From an uncultured Blautia sp. (GTDB lineage: Bacteria; Bacillota; Clostridia; Lachnospirales; Lachnospiraceae), in NCBI GenBank assembly GCA_937900135.1, contig CALCDJ010000068.1:62001-126000 (forward strand): a stretch of 64,000 bases of DNA. The letters run 5' to 3'. Positions 18,365 through 26,616 of this stretch are shown piece after piece (the stretch's first letter is position 1; each line of letters begins with the position of its first letter). A program made the translations under genes and the position numbers. The notes below the pieces were generated by a model. That model saw nothing but the letters and a program-made list of their open reading frames with translations. It made no database searches and had not been told where the DNA came from.

Positions 18365-19999
18365 ATGGAAGTATATAAGGGAACGGCCACATTTTCCGGA
18401 ATCGCCATCGGTAAAATACTATATTATTATAAGGATGAATATCAGATTCGTCAGTATCTGGTACAGGATGTAAAAAAAGAACTGGCTGATTTCAGAGATG
18501 CACGAATCAAAGTAGGGGCACATCTGAAAGAACTCTATGAACAAAACAGGACAATCAATGAGGGAGAAGCACGCATTTTTCTCAAACAGGCAAAGCTTCT
18601 GGAGAATGGAAGCTTTGCCCGGGCGGTGGAAAGCCTCATTGTTTCCGAGAAAGTCAATGCTGCTTATGCAGTTATGACAAACAGAGATGAGCTGTCCTCT
18701 ACCTTTCAGAACCTGGAGGAGCCGGTTATTCAAGAACATATTCTCAATGTCCGTGAGGTTTCAGACCGGATTCTGGAATGCCTTGGGGGGATTACCCCAA
18801 GAATTGATCTGGGAGAAACGCCGGTAATTCTTCTTTCCAGAAATCTGGCGCCTGCTGAGTTAATGGAAATGGAACGGGATAAACTGCTGGCCGTGGTCAC
18901 AGAGCAGGGTTCAGAAGTCTCTCATGCATCGATTCTGGCAAAAACCATGGAGTTACCTACTCTGGTGGGAGTGGAAGTCAAAGAAGAATGGGATGGTGAG
19001 AAAGCCATTGTGGATGGCTATACGGGAACACTTTATCTTCATCCGGATGAGGAACTGTTAAAGGAATATGAAATTCGCCGTCAGGCAGACATCCGGGAGC
19101 GGGAGGCTCTCCTTACACTTCGTACCAGCAAAAACATTACCAGGGATGGTCGTGAGATTGGTTTATATGCCAACATTGGAAATCTGGATGATCTGAATAA
19201 CGTTCTGTTTTATGGAGCAGATGGAATTGGTCTTCTCAGAAGTGAATTCCAGTATCTTGGAAGAGAAAACTATCCAAGAGAGAAAGAACTGTTCCATGCC
19301 TATAAAAAAGTAGCAGAAACCATGGGGGAACACCTGGCTGTGATTCGGACTGTGGATCTGGGAGCAGACAAACAGGCGGAATATCTGGATATTCCAGACG
19401 AGGCAAATCCGATTATGGGAAATCGGGGAATCCGCCTTTGTCTGGATCGGAAAAAAATGTTTAAGGCACAGCTGCGGGCCATTTATCGGGCCAGCGCTTA
19501 CGGGAATTTGGCAATTATGTATCCGATGGTCACTTCAGAGGAAGAAATGGATGAGATTGAACAGATTGTAAATGAGGTCAAGGAGGGACTTCGGGAAAAA
19601 GAAATTCCCTTTAAGGAAATCCCCACAAGTATTATGATTGAGACGCCGGCAGCGGTGATGATCAGTCGGGAACTGGCAAAAAGAGTGGATTTTCTGAGTC
19701 TTGGAACCAATGACCTGACACAGTATACCCTTGCCATGGACCGCCAAAACCCTCTGCTGAAAGAGAAATACCAGGACCATCACCCGGCAATTTTAAGGAT
19801 GATTCAAATGGTGATCAAGGCTGGTCATGAAGAAGGAGGAAAGGTTTGTATCTGCGGCGAACTGGCTGCAGATGTGGAGCTGACAGAAACCTTCCTGCGT
19901 ATGGGTGTGGATGCACTTTCTGTGGTTCCGGCCTGTATTCTTCCGGTGCGTAAGGCAATACGGGAAACAGATCTGGGGGAGAAAGGGACAAAGGCATGA
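18365..19999 (+). CDS. ptsI: Phosphoenolpyruvate-protein phosphotransferase (PTS enzyme I)
   Basis: Transfers phosphate from PEP to HPr. 544 residues, slightly shorter than the usual 570-575. The phosphorylated His187 lies in SEVSHASILAK, the PEP-binding barrel has ADGIGLLRSEFQYL, MGNRGIRLCLDRK and LGTNDLTQYTLAMDR, and the catalytic Cys497 lies in VCICGELAAD. ptsH is not adjacent. It begins 24 bases after potD and ends overlapping the DUF362 gene, so it is probably co-transcribed with the pot genes, an unusual neighbourhood. It could act in regulation rather than bulk sugar uptake, but all key residues are intact. Confidence 0.92.
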   Translation: MEVYKGTATFSGIAIGKILYYYKDEYQIRQYLVQDVKKELADFRDARIKVGAHLKELYEQNRTINEGEARIFLKQAKLLENGSFARAVESLIVSEKVNAAYAVMTNRDELSSTFQNLEEPVIQEHILNVREVSDRILECLGGITPRIDLGETPVILLSRNLAPAELMEMERDKLLAVVTEQGSEVSHASILAKTMELPTLVGVEVKEEWDGEKAIVDGYTGTLYLHPDEELLKEYEIRRQADIREREALLTLRTSKNITRDGREIGLYANIGNLDDLNNVLFYGADGIGLLRSEFQYLGRENYPREKELFHAYKKVAETMGEHLAVIRTVDLGADKQAEYLDIPDEANPIMGNRGIRLCLDRKKMFKAQLRAIYRASAYGNLAIMYPMVTSEEEMDEIEQIVNEVKEGLREKEIPFKEIPTSIMIETPAAVMISRELAKRVDFLSLGTNDLTQYTLAMDRQNPLLKEKYQDHHPAILRMIQMVIKAGHEEGGKVCICGELAADVELTETFLRMGVDALSVVPACILPVRKAIRETDLGEKGTKA

Positions 20000-21135
20000 A
20001 GGAAAGGAGCAAAGTAGTTCTTCTTCCCTGCGGGACATATGAGGAAGAAAGGGTTTATGAACAGCTGAAACAGGGAATTAAGCTTCTGGGAGGATTGGAA
20101 ACCATTGTCAGGAAGCAGGAGAAAATTCTTCTTAAACCGAATCTTCTCAAAAAGGCAGAGGTGGATAAGGCAGTAATCACCCATCCGGCAGTGACAGGGG
20201 CTTTTGCAAGGCTTCTGCGGGAAGAAGGATATGAACATCTGTTTCTGGCAGATTCCTGTGGGACCAGTACCACCACAAAGGTAATCCGGGGAACCGGACT
20301 GGATGAAATACTGGAGAAATTAAAGATTCCAGCCATAGATTATACCGAAGGGGTTTCTGTTTCCTATCCGGAAGGAGTACAGGCCAGGGAATTTGTTCTT
20401 CCCAGAGAACTTCTGGAGGCAGACGCAGTGATTTCTCTCTGTAAGATGAAAACCCACGCACTGGAACGAATCACCGGGGCAATCAAAAACAGTTATGGAT
20501 TTATTTACGGACTTCATAAGGCAAAGGGGCACACCCAATATCCAAGCGCAGACAGCTTTGCCAGAATGCTGGTGGACTTGAACCAGTATGTGAAACCAAG
20601 ATTGTATCTGATGGATGGCATTGTGGCCATGGAAGGGAACGGACCTGGTTCCGGGGAGCCTGTTCCCATGAATGTGCTTCTTCTCTCAACGGACCCGGTG
20701 GCTTTGGACAGCGTATTCTGCGCGTTGGTGGATCTGAAACCGGAAATGGTCCCCACCAATTACCATGGAGAAAAAATGGGACTGGGAATGATGGATCCGC
20801 AAAAAATCCAGGTGGTAACACCGGAAGGGAACATGACGGTAGAGGAAGCAGCAAGGCGCTGGGGAAATCCTTCCTTTGACGTGGATCGAAGGCCTGTCCG
20901 CCACGGAAAGTGGGAACGCCTGGCCAGAGCTTTGAATCTGTTTCAGAAAAAGCCGTACATTGATAAGGACAAATGTATCCGATGTGGAATCTGTGTCAAT
21001 AGTTGTCCTGTTCCGGGAAAAGCGTTGGATTTCAAAAAAGGACGAAAAGAGCCTCCGGTATACGATTATAAAAAATGCATCCGATGTTTCTGTTGTCAGG
21101 AAATGTGCCCGGAGAAGGCAATTAAGGTGAAATAA
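19996..21135 (+). CDS. DUF362 protein with C-terminal 2[4Fe-4S] ferredoxin domain
   Basis: The first 300 or so residues are a DUF362 domain (KILLKPNLLKKAEVDKAVITHP, then DAVISLCKMKTHALERITGA), a family without an established reaction. The last 75 residues hold two ferredoxin motifs, CIRCGICVNSCPVPGKAL and CIRCFCCQEMCPEKAI, so it should carry two [4Fe-4S] clusters. It is 379 residues, cytoplasmic, with no membrane segments. It overlaps ptsI by 4 bases and is the last gene before a terminator. A role in electron transfer is likely from the clusters; the partner is unknown. Confidence 0.88.
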   Translation: MKERSKVVLLPCGTYEEERVYEQLKQGIKLLGGLETIVRKQEKILLKPNLLKKAEVDKAVITHPAVTGAFARLLREEGYEHLFLADSCGTSTTTKVIRGTGLDEILEKLKIPAIDYTEGVSVSYPEGVQAREFVLPRELLEADAVISLCKMKTHALERITGAIKNSYGFIYGLHKAKGHTQYPSADSFARMLVDLNQYVKPRLYLMDGIVAMEGNGPGSGEPVPMNVLLLSTDPVALDSVFCALVDLKPEMVPTNYHGEKMGLGMMDPQKIQVVTPEGNMTVEEAARRWGNPSFDVDRRPVRHGKWERLARALNLFQKKPYIDKDKCIRCGICVNSCPVPGKALDFKKGRKEPPVYDYKKCIRCFCCQEMCPEKAIKVK

Positions 21136-21138
21136 ATG

Positions 21139-21167
21139 AAAAAAGCATCTTTTCAGATGCTTTTTTC
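21139..21167. terminator. Bidirectional terminator
   Basis: AAAAAAGCATCT TTTC AGATGCTTTTTT lies between two convergent genes and can serve both strands. Confidence 0.9.
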
Positions 21168-21183
21168 GCTTTATGGAATCAAT

Positions 21184-22050
21184 TCAAAGCATGTTAGCCG
21201 TTTCCCGGATAAACTCCGGTGTGGTGCCGCAGCAGCCGCCAATGATGGAAGCGCCATTTTCCGTTAATACCTTCATATGGCGGGCAAAGTCAGAAGGGCT
21301 CATGGAATAAACCGCATTTCCCTGGTCATCAATCACCGGCATTCCGGCATTGGGTTTGGCAATGACAGGAACTGAAACATTCTCCCGGATATTGCGAACC
21401 ACAGAGACCAGCTGATCCGGTCCCACAGAACAGTTAATGCCCACAGCGCTGGCGCCTGCACTCTCCAGAGCCATTGCTGCTTCCACTGCATTTCCGCCGC
21501 TGAAGATGCTTCCGTCAGCCTCTACGGTCATGGTGCAGAGAATGGGAAGGTCACATACAGAAAGGGCAGCGTCTACGGCAGCCAGTGTCTCTTCAATACC
21601 GATCATGGTTTCGGCAACGATACAGTCTACGCCCGCATCTGCAAGAGAACGTATTTGTTCTTCATAGACACGAAACGCGTCTTCGTAGGTATAATCGCCA
21701 TCAGCTGAAATAAATTTACCGGTTGTGGTGATGTCTCCTGCCACATAGGCTTTTCCATTGGCAGCCTCTTTAGAATAGGAAACAAGGGTATGATTGATTT
21801 CGTGGAGGCGATCCTCCAGTCCGTGTCCCTCCAGACTTAAGCGGTTTCCGCCGAACGTGGGGGCATAGAGAATCTGGCTTCCTGCCTGTACATAGGCCTT
21901 CTGAAGATTCAAAATGATTTCTTTATGTTCCATCACCCAAAGTTCTGTACAGATGCCTCGTGGCATGCCGCTGGCCATAAGATTGGAGCCGGTGGCGCCG
22001 TCCAGAAGAATGATGTTGTTGGTCAGAGTCTGAAATTCCTGTTTGGTCAT
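21184..22050 (-). CDS. Homocysteine S-methyltransferase family protein
   Basis: Zinc thiol-methyltransferase domain of 288 residues, as in MmuM, BHMT or the N-terminal module of MetH. It begins LLDGATGSNL; the zinc ligands are the Cys of GINCSVGP and the pair in IIGGCCGTTPEFI. It probably methylates homocysteine, from S-methylmethionine, betaine, or with a separate corrinoid/folate module; which donor cannot be read from the sequence. Start has a perfect AAGGAGG site. No SAM riboswitch is visible in the 236-base region upstream, which otherwise holds only promoter-like AT-rich sequence. Confidence 0.88.
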   Translation of the reverse strand: MTKQEFQTLTNNIILLDGATGSNLMASGMPRGICTELWVMEHKEIILNLQKAYVQAGSQILYAPTFGGNRLSLEGHGLEDRLHEINHTLVSYSKEAANGKAYVAGDITTTGKFISADGDYTYEDAFRVYEEQIRSLADAGVDCIVAETMIGIEETLAAVDAALSVCDLPILCTMTVEADGSIFSGGNAVEAAMALESAGASAVGINCSVGPDQLVSVVRNIRENVSVPVIAKPNAGMPVIDDQGNAVYSMSPSDFARHMKVLTENGASIIGGCCGTTPEFIRETANML

Positions 22051-22286
22051 AGGGGGTCCTCCTTGTTGTGTGAATTTGGGATATCAGAAATCCGATTGGA
22101 AAGGGATTTGACTCATTATAGCACAGGTCGAAAAAAATAGAACGGTATTTTGAAAATTCCTTGCTATTTTTTCCAGCCTGTGCTATTTTCTAGGTATCAT
22201 CTTATTCTGGCAGTTCTGCCGGAAATTTTCCCGAAATACAATATGAAGAGATACAAAAGAATCAGGAAAGCAAGAAGGAGGATGCT

Positions 22287-23033
22287 ATGAATTTATTTGA
22301 TTTCACGTACTGCGGAAATTATAACCGGCAGATACAGAATCTCTCCCGCATTGTGCCGGAGAAATGGAGTTTTGACCATCTGAACGATAATGGAATCCTG
22401 AAGGGGTATTTGGAACATACCTTTCAGAGAGTGTACGAAGAAAAGAAAATCCTGTTTCAGAAGGAATATGCGATTTTTCATACAGGATTGTTTAATCAGT
22501 ATTACCAGCCGGTATATGCTTATTTTGTTCCCAATCTGGTTCCAGACCGCCAGGAATGGTTTCTGGAAGGCTTTTATACAGAATATCATCTTTTGAAATC
22601 GGGAATCCCAAGGCTTCCGGAAAGAGCCTCCTATGTGGAGAACCCGGGAGAACTGGTATTTGATCCCGGATTGGAAATTATTCCCCAGTATGAGCATATT
22701 TTTGGAGAGGAAGAAAACGCCCAGCGCCTGCCAGAGGTTGTCCGAAACAGTCGGATGAAGGTGGCTCTTTTTGACGGAGCGCTGCGACAGACAAGGAGGA
22801 TGCTGGAAGCCGATTATAAAACAGCCATTCCCCAGTATTACAATCATTCTATTCAGCTTCTGTTGCCCATCTGCCTCCAAAGCCCCAACAAACCAGATGT
22901 GGCCCTTGCCTGTGTGAAATCTCCCGATGGTTCCAGATACCTGGGACGTACCTGTCTGACGCTGCGGATGGCTTATCACAACGCAAGACTTTTGGCTCGT
23001 CTGGAGGGAAGCTGGCTGACTGGCCTTACTTGA
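22287..23033 (+). CDS. DUF3825 domain protein
   Basis: 248 residues. The N-terminus NLFDFTYCGNYNRQIQNL, the WSFDH segment, FHTGLFNQYYQPVYAYF and the C-terminal LLLPICLQSP...DVALAC layout match DUF3825, a domain often joined to OST-HTH or cold-shock modules and suspected of nucleic-acid association. Here it stands alone. It has no signal peptide or membrane helix. A GCAAGAAGGAGG site precedes the ATG. Function unknown. Confidence 0.75.
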   Translation: MNLFDFTYCGNYNRQIQNLSRIVPEKWSFDHLNDNGILKGYLEHTFQRVYEEKKILFQKEYAIFHTGLFNQYYQPVYAYFVPNLVPDRQEWFLEGFYTEYHLLKSGIPRLPERASYVENPGELVFDPGLEIIPQYEHIFGEEENAQRLPEVVRNSRMKVALFDGALRQTRRMLEADYKTAIPQYYNHSIQLLLPICLQSPNKPDVALACVKSPDGSRYLGRTCLTLRMAYHNARLLARLEGSWLTGLT

Positions 23034-23078
23034 CAGTAAAAAAAGCCTTTGTTATACTACCTCAAAGGTGAGAAACAT

Positions 23079-24104
23079 ATGAGAAATCGCGTATTGGATG
23101 CGGCAAAAGCAGTTGCCGCTTATTTTGTTGTTCTGCTTCATATTCGCTTTCCGGGAAGGACAGGAGAAATTGTGAATGTCCTTGCCCGGTTTGCTGTGCC
23201 TTTTTTCTTTCTTATATCCGGGTATTTCTGTTATAGCAGGGAGGAAGGGAAAACACGGGCAAGACTTCCGGGTAAGATCAGACATACCCTCCTTCTCTGC
23301 GGACTGGCATTTTCCTTTTATCTTATCTGGGAAGGGATTTGGGTCTGCGTAGATGGAAAAACCTGGAAGCAATGGATTTCCGGGATATTTACAGTGGAAA
23401 ATCTGGAAGAATTTCTGCGATACAATAACAGTTCTTTTTTAAGATGGCATCTCTGGTTTCTTCCGGCGCTTTTATATTGTTACCTTTTGATGCTGGCAGT
23501 GGAAACCTTTCATCTTCACAGACTGGCTGATCTGATGATCCCGGTTCTTTTCCTTCGTCATTTCTGGATGGAAGAGGCAGCGGTATTTACAGGCGTGGTA
23601 TATCGCACCATGGAATTTCGGAATTATCTGTATACAGGTTTTCCTTTTTTTATGCTGGGATATCTGATTCATGAGAAAGAGGAAAGCTGGAAAAACTGGC
23701 TGATGAAAAAGAGATGTCGTTCCTGGTATCCGGCAGCAGGTATTTTTCTGGGCGCAGTTGGCAGTGTGGCAGAGTATACAAAGACCGGACTTCTGGAGCT
23801 GTTTGTTGGATCTTTTGTCATGGCGGTAAGTCTGTTTGTGTTTTGCATCACAAATAAGGGGATTGCCACACCCCGCTGGCTGGAACGGGTGGGAAGCCGA
23901 TATGCATTTTCCATTTATCTTCTCCATCTGGCAGTGGGAGATTTCTGTAAGGAGATATCTCTTCTTGTTGGGGTGAATCAGGCGGGGTGGTATCTCTGGA
24001 CCCGTCCTCTTCTGGTCTGCGTTCTGACCACTCTGGTTTCTATGCTGCTGTTCTGGATTTATGATTTGTTTTACAGAACCCTGTTCATTTCCGGAAAAAT
24101 GTGA
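23079..24104 (+). CDS. Membrane acyltransferase, acyltransferase-3 family
   Basis: Integral membrane protein of 341 residues with about ten hydrophobic helices. The start (RNRVLDAAKAVAAYFVVLLHIRFPG) carries the His of the family's first-helix motif, and RWHLWFLPALLYCYL matches the second conserved block. Family members O-acylate cell-wall or surface glycans, but the acceptor here is not predictable. The ATG at 23079 has AAAGGTGAG upstream; an in-frame ATG at 23049 is not favoured. The gene ends within the promoter of sufC. Confidence 0.83.
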   Translation: MRNRVLDAAKAVAAYFVVLLHIRFPGRTGEIVNVLARFAVPFFFLISGYFCYSREEGKTRARLPGKIRHTLLLCGLAFSFYLIWEGIWVCVDGKTWKQWISGIFTVENLEEFLRYNNSSFLRWHLWFLPALLYCYLLMLAVETFHLHRLADLMIPVLFLRHFWMEEAAVFTGVVYRTMEFRNYLYTGFPFFMLGYLIHEKEESWKNWLMKKRCRSWYPAAGIFLGAVGSVAEYTKTGLLELFVGSFVMAVSLFVFCITNKGIATPRWLERVGSRYAFSIYLLHLAVGDFCKEISLLVGVNQAGWYLWTRPLLVCVLTTLVSMLLFWIYDLFYRTLFISGKM

Positions 24105-24110
24105 TATAGT
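24102..24110 (+). promoter_or_regulatory. Extended -10 promoter of the suf operon
   Basis: TGATATAGT: TG one base before TATAGT (24105-24110), no good -35 (TGTTCA at 24082). It overlaps the stop codon of the preceding gene. Confidence 0.45.
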
Positions 24111-24183
24111 AACAAATGTTGACAATTTCCCGCAAAAGGGCGGAAGCCCTGGCGGATGAAGTACAATAGATGGAGGAGACAAT

Positions 24184-24933
24184 ATGCTTGAATTAAGGAA
24201 TATCTGCTTTCAGGTTCCTGACGAGAAATCCAGAAGTGCAAAAGAAAAAGGGATTCTAAAAAATGTCAGCTTTACTCTGGAAGACAACAAGTTTGTAGTA
24301 ATCACAGGACCCAATGGAGGAGGAAAATCAACTTTGGCCAAGGTGATTGCAGGAATTGAGAAGCCTACTTCCGGTCAGATTCTCTGGGATGGAGAAGACA
24401 TTACAGATATGGGCATCACAGAGCGGGCCAGACTTGGAATCAGCTACGCATTTCAGCAGCCGGTGCGGTTTAAAGGGGTAACTGTTTTTGACCTGATCCG
24501 TCTGGCTGCAGGAAAGGAAATTTCTGTAGCAGGCGCCTGTGAATATTTGTCGAAGGTGGGACTTTGCGCAAAGGATTATATTAAGAGAGAAGTCAACGGA
24601 AGTCTGTCCGGCGGTGAGATCAAGAGAATTGAAATCGCCACAATTATGGCGCGTAAGACCAGAGTTTCTGTATTTGATGAGCCAGAGGCAGGAATTGACC
24701 TCTGGAGCTTCCAGAACCTGATCCAGGTATTTGAGGAAATGCATAACAAGCTTCACGGTTCTATTCTGATCATTTCACATCAGGAGCGTATTTTGAACAT
24801 TGCAGATGAGATTCTTCTGATTGCAGATGGAGAACTGCGCAAAAAGGGAACCAAGGAAGAAATTCTGCCGCAGCTTCTGGGAACTGCAGATGCAGCAGGA
24901 TTTGCATGTAACAGAATCGAAGGGGTAAGGTAA
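24184..24933 (+). CDS. sufC: Fe-S cluster assembly ATPase SufC
   Basis: ABC-type ATPase of Fe-S scaffold complexes. 249 residues with Walker A GPNGGGKST (42-50), the SufC signature SLSGGEIKRIEIA, and Walker B VSVFDEPEAGIDLW. The insertion typical of SufC, with Phe-Gln-Gln-Pro near the Q-loop (SYAFQQPVRFKG), is present. It forms an operon with only one partner gene (24946), no sufS, sufU or second scaffold. Confidence 0.95.
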   Translation: MLELRNICFQVPDEKSRSAKEKGILKNVSFTLEDNKFVVITGPNGGGKSTLAKVIAGIEKPTSGQILWDGEDITDMGITERARLGISYAFQQPVRFKGVTVFDLIRLAAGKEISVAGACEYLSKVGLCAKDYIKREVNGSLSGGEIKRIEIATIMARKTRVSVFDEPEAGIDLWSFQNLIQVFEEMHNKLHGSILIISHQERILNIADEILLIADGELRKKGTKEEILPQLLGTADAAGFACNRIEGVR

Positions 24934-24945
24934 GGAGGATTCATC

Positions 24946-25863
24946 ATGGACGCAATACAGAGAGAATTACTGGAGCAGGTGGCAGGACTGCATGAAATTC
25001 CAGAAGGCGCTTACAACATCCGCGCAAACGGTGAAAGCGTAAAGAGAAGCAGCACTGCCAATATTGAGATCATTTCCAAGAAGGATACCTCCGGAATTGA
25101 AATCCATATCAAACCAGGCACCAGACACGAAAGTGTGCATATTCCGGTGATCATGAGCCAGTCTGGTCTTCAGGAAGTGGTATACAATGATTTTTATATT
25201 GGAGACGATGCAGATGTAACCATCATTGCCGGCTGCGGAATCCATAACGGAGGAGACGCATCCACCCGTCATGATGGAATTCATCGTTTTTTTGTAGGGA
25301 AAAATGCCCATATCAAATATGTGGAAAAGCATTATGGAAGCGGAGATGGAAAAGGGGAGCGAATCATGAACCCTGTAACAGAGATTCATCTGGATGAGGA
25401 TAGTTTTATGGAGATGGATACGGTTCAGATTCGTGGCGTGGATTCTACCAAGAGGGAAAACCGTGCGACCTTAAAGGCAGGAGCCAAGCTGATCGTAATG
25501 GAGAGACTGATGACACATGGAACCCAGAAGGCAGAAAGTAATTTCGATGTCCAGTTAAACGGAGAGGACGCTGCTGCCAATGTGGTTTCCCGTTCTGTTG
25601 CAAGGGATGATTCTTATCAGTTGTTTGTTTCTCATATCTGTGGAAACGAAAAATGTAACGGACATACGGAATGTGATGCAATTATCATGGACAATGCCAG
25701 AATCAGTGCAGTACCGGAGCTTTCAGCCAATCATGTGGACGCAGCGCTGATTCATGAAGCAGCTATTGGTAAGATTGCAGGAGAACAGCTTATCAAGCTG
25801 ATGACGCTGGGTCTTACTGAGGCAGAAGCAGAAGAACAGATTGTCAGTGGATTTTTAAAGTAA
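24946..25863 (+). CDS. SufB/SufD-like Fe-S scaffold, short form
   Basis: Beta-helix scaffold of the SufBD family in only 305 residues, against 420-480 for standard SufB and SufD. Core segments MERLMTHGTQKAESNFDVQL, HICGNEKCNGHTECDAI and AALIHEAAIGKIAGEQL are recognisable, with Cys residues in the C-terminal half and the His-Glu of IHEAAIGKI as in SufB. A two-gene SufC plus short SufB-like arrangement is the minimal system described as SMS in anaerobes and archaea. It begins 12 bases after sufC with AAGGAGG. Confidence 0.88.
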   Translation: MDAIQRELLEQVAGLHEIPEGAYNIRANGESVKRSSTANIEIISKKDTSGIEIHIKPGTRHESVHIPVIMSQSGLQEVVYNDFYIGDDADVTIIAGCGIHNGGDASTRHDGIHRFFVGKNAHIKYVEKHYGSGDGKGERIMNPVTEIHLDEDSFMEMDTVQIRGVDSTKRENRATLKAGAKLIVMERLMTHGTQKAESNFDVQLNGEDAAANVVSRSVARDDSYQLFVSHICGNEKCNGHTECDAIIMDNARISAVPELSANHVDAALIHEAAIGKIAGEQLIKLMTLGLTEAEAEEQIVSGFLK

Positions 25864-25884
25864 AACAAAAAAGAGGATGTGTGC

Positions 25885-26553
25885 ATGAGCGAAGAAAAAC
25901 TGGAAGAGAAGCATGAATCAGATCTAACAAAAAAAGAAAAACGCCTTCTTGAGCGAAAAAAGCTAAAAGGAATGAGCTTATGGAAAAAACTGGAATACAT
26001 CTGGATGTATTATAAACCGGCAATTTTTGGCACAATTGGTTTTGTGATTCTGATTTTTATTGGAATGGATCTCTACGAGAATGCCAAGATGGAAACCCTG
26101 GTTTCCATTTCTGTGGTAAATGCAGGGGGAAGTGATACAGAGGCTTTTGCAGAGCAGGTTAAGGAGATTGTGGGAGCAACAGGGAAATATGAAACTGTTG
26201 AAGTTTTCTCCAGCCTGAATACGGGAAGCGATGGAAAAACCCTGGATTACTATGCGCAGATGGCATTTGTAACACAGATTCAGGCAAAAACAGTGGATAT
26301 ACTGGTGATTCCGGAGCCTTTCTATGAAGAATTGAATCAGGAAGGCTATTTTGCAGATCTTCAGGAAATTTTGGGAGAGGAGACGTATGCTTCCTTTGGA
26401 GAGAACATTGACCAACATCACTTAAAGCTGGAAAACGGAGAAGCAGTTGGGGAAGGGATATCCCTTGCCTATGAGCCGGTTTGCATAGCGGTGATGGTGA
26501 ATGCACCCAATCCGGAGCCTGCGGCAGAGTGGATCACATCTTTGGCAGAATAA
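25885..26553 (+). CDS. Membrane-anchored protein of unknown function
   Basis: 222 residues not assigned to a family. A charged N-terminal cytoplasmic part (about 40 residues, coiled-coil-like EEKLEEKHESDLTKKEKR) precedes one membrane helix (AIFGTIGFVILIFIGMDLY), then an outside domain of about 160 residues without cysteines. The segment VDILVIPEPFYEELNQEGYF recalls the ligand domain of solute-binding proteins, but this is weak. The ATG at 25885 follows AGAGGA; an in-frame GTG six bases upstream is less likely. It lies 21 bases after the SufB-like gene and probably shares its transcript. Confidence 0.7.
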   Translation: MSEEKLEEKHESDLTKKEKRLLERKKLKGMSLWKKLEYIWMYYKPAIFGTIGFVILIFIGMDLYENAKMETLVSISVVNAGGSDTEAFAEQVKEIVGATGKYETVEVFSSLNTGSDGKTLDYYAQMAFVTQIQAKTVDILVIPEPFYEELNQEGYFADLQEILGEETYASFGENIDQHHLKLENGEAVGEGISLAYEPVCIAVMVNAPNPEPAAEWITSLAE

Positions 26554-26562
26554 AAGAAAAAA

Positions 26563-26607
26563 GAGGCAGTTGTTCCCATGGATTTGGAACAGCTGTCTCT
26601 TTTTATA
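26563..26607. terminator. Terminator after the suf operon
   Basis: GAGGCAGTTGTTCC pairs with GGAACAGCTGTCTC (14 pairs with G-U), followed by TTTTTAT; an A tract upstream may let it act for the convergent MATE gene as well. Confidence 0.85.
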
Positions 26608-26616
26608 TGTTCTGAA

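Noticed and set aside
22051..22286. Possible SAM riboswitch or small RNA before the homocysteine methyltransferase gene
   Set aside because: No kink-turn or terminator hairpin was found; the sequence is plain promoter-like AT-rich DNA.
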